Shown here: piece by piece, positions 63,791-64,000 of the stretch
How positions within the stretch are numbered: the stretch's first letter is position 1
How the letters are laid out: each line of letters starts with the position of its first letter
Source of the DNA: Pollenia angustigena
Lineage: Eukaryota; Arthropoda; Insecta; Diptera; Polleniidae
Direction: 5' to 3'
NCBI GenBank assembly: GCA_930367215.1
Contig: OV884058.1
Span: 168,374,478 to 168,438,477 of the forward strand
DNA: 64,000 nucleotides
Translations under genes and position numbers: made by a program
Notes under the pieces: model-generated
What the model saw: the letters and a program-made list of their open reading frames with translations, nothing else
Told to the model about the DNA's origin: nothing
The model's database searches: none

Positions 63791-64000
63791 TATTGCACAC
63801 TAAATCAGGTTCTCATACAAATACCAATCTTAAAAATATTGAGCTCTTAATATCAAAAATTCCTTACAAATGTTGGTATTGACATACAAATTATTGTAAA
63901 TAGATTTAACGAAAGCTAATTTGTCATGGAAAAATGCTATGTTGGTGGGTCCTGAGTGGACCACTGGTCCCATAAAAACCCCTCCCTAAAATCATATAAA

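Overview
The window is insect-like, AT-rich nuclear DNA that looks almost entirely built from transposable elements (TEs). I recognise no host protein-coding gene. The mix of families suggests a dipteran: Penelope-like elements, gypsy/errantivirus, Transib, hAT, pogo-like and IS630-type elements, plus short dispersed repeats of a type I associate with calyptrate flies such as blow flies or house flies. That placement is an inference; nothing here fixes the species.

0-10 kb is a three-level nest. A 5'-truncated Penelope-like element (PLE A, about 57-9785) is split by a Ty3/gypsy LTR retrotransposon (407-8712, target duplication AGTT). The 5' LTR of that element is itself split by a second Penelope-like element (PLE B, 1681-5560, 13-bp target duplication) with an almost intact 845-residue RT + GIY-YIG ORF. 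The gypsy LTRs carry a 27-bp minisatellite (17 units in one, 19 in the other), and the gypsy pol has lost its RT palm.

10-37 kb is a graveyard of DNA transposons and decayed retroelements. It holds non-LTR RT pieces, two hAT-type relics, palindromic TA-flanked elements, an IS630-type fold-back element, a 1.15-kb fold-back element with an internal 82-bp minisatellite and an 8-bp target duplication, and a Transib element whose ends (CACAGTG) and target duplication (CGTCG) match the known Transib/RAG signature. It also holds a 6.2-kb hAT-type element with a perfect 8-bp duplication (CATAAAAC) that contains most other repeats between 27.6 and 33.8 kb, a gypsy-type solo LTR (duplication ATAC), and a second Transib transposase relic.

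37.85-55.52 kb is an errantivirus (gypsy-group endogenous retrovirus of insects) with gag, pol and env. Its LTR-leader-gag-protease-RT-start segment is present three times in tandem (period 4,281/4,280 bp) before one complete pol and env and a 3' LTR. The three copies differ by only a few substitutions, whereas the 5' and 3' LTRs differ by clearly more, so the triplication looks younger than the insertion, or is partly an assembly effect. In the complete unit the parts are those expected: tRNA-Lys-type primer site, long leader, gag, a -1 slip heptamer, protease-RT-RNase H-integrase, a spliced-type env with furin site and membrane anchor, and a polypurine tract.

55.5-64 kb holds a pogo-like element with a nested MITE, another TA-flanked palindromic MITE, and more copies of a dispersed repeat with a tRNA-like pol III promoter region. 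The rest is AT-rich sequence in which I see no gene.
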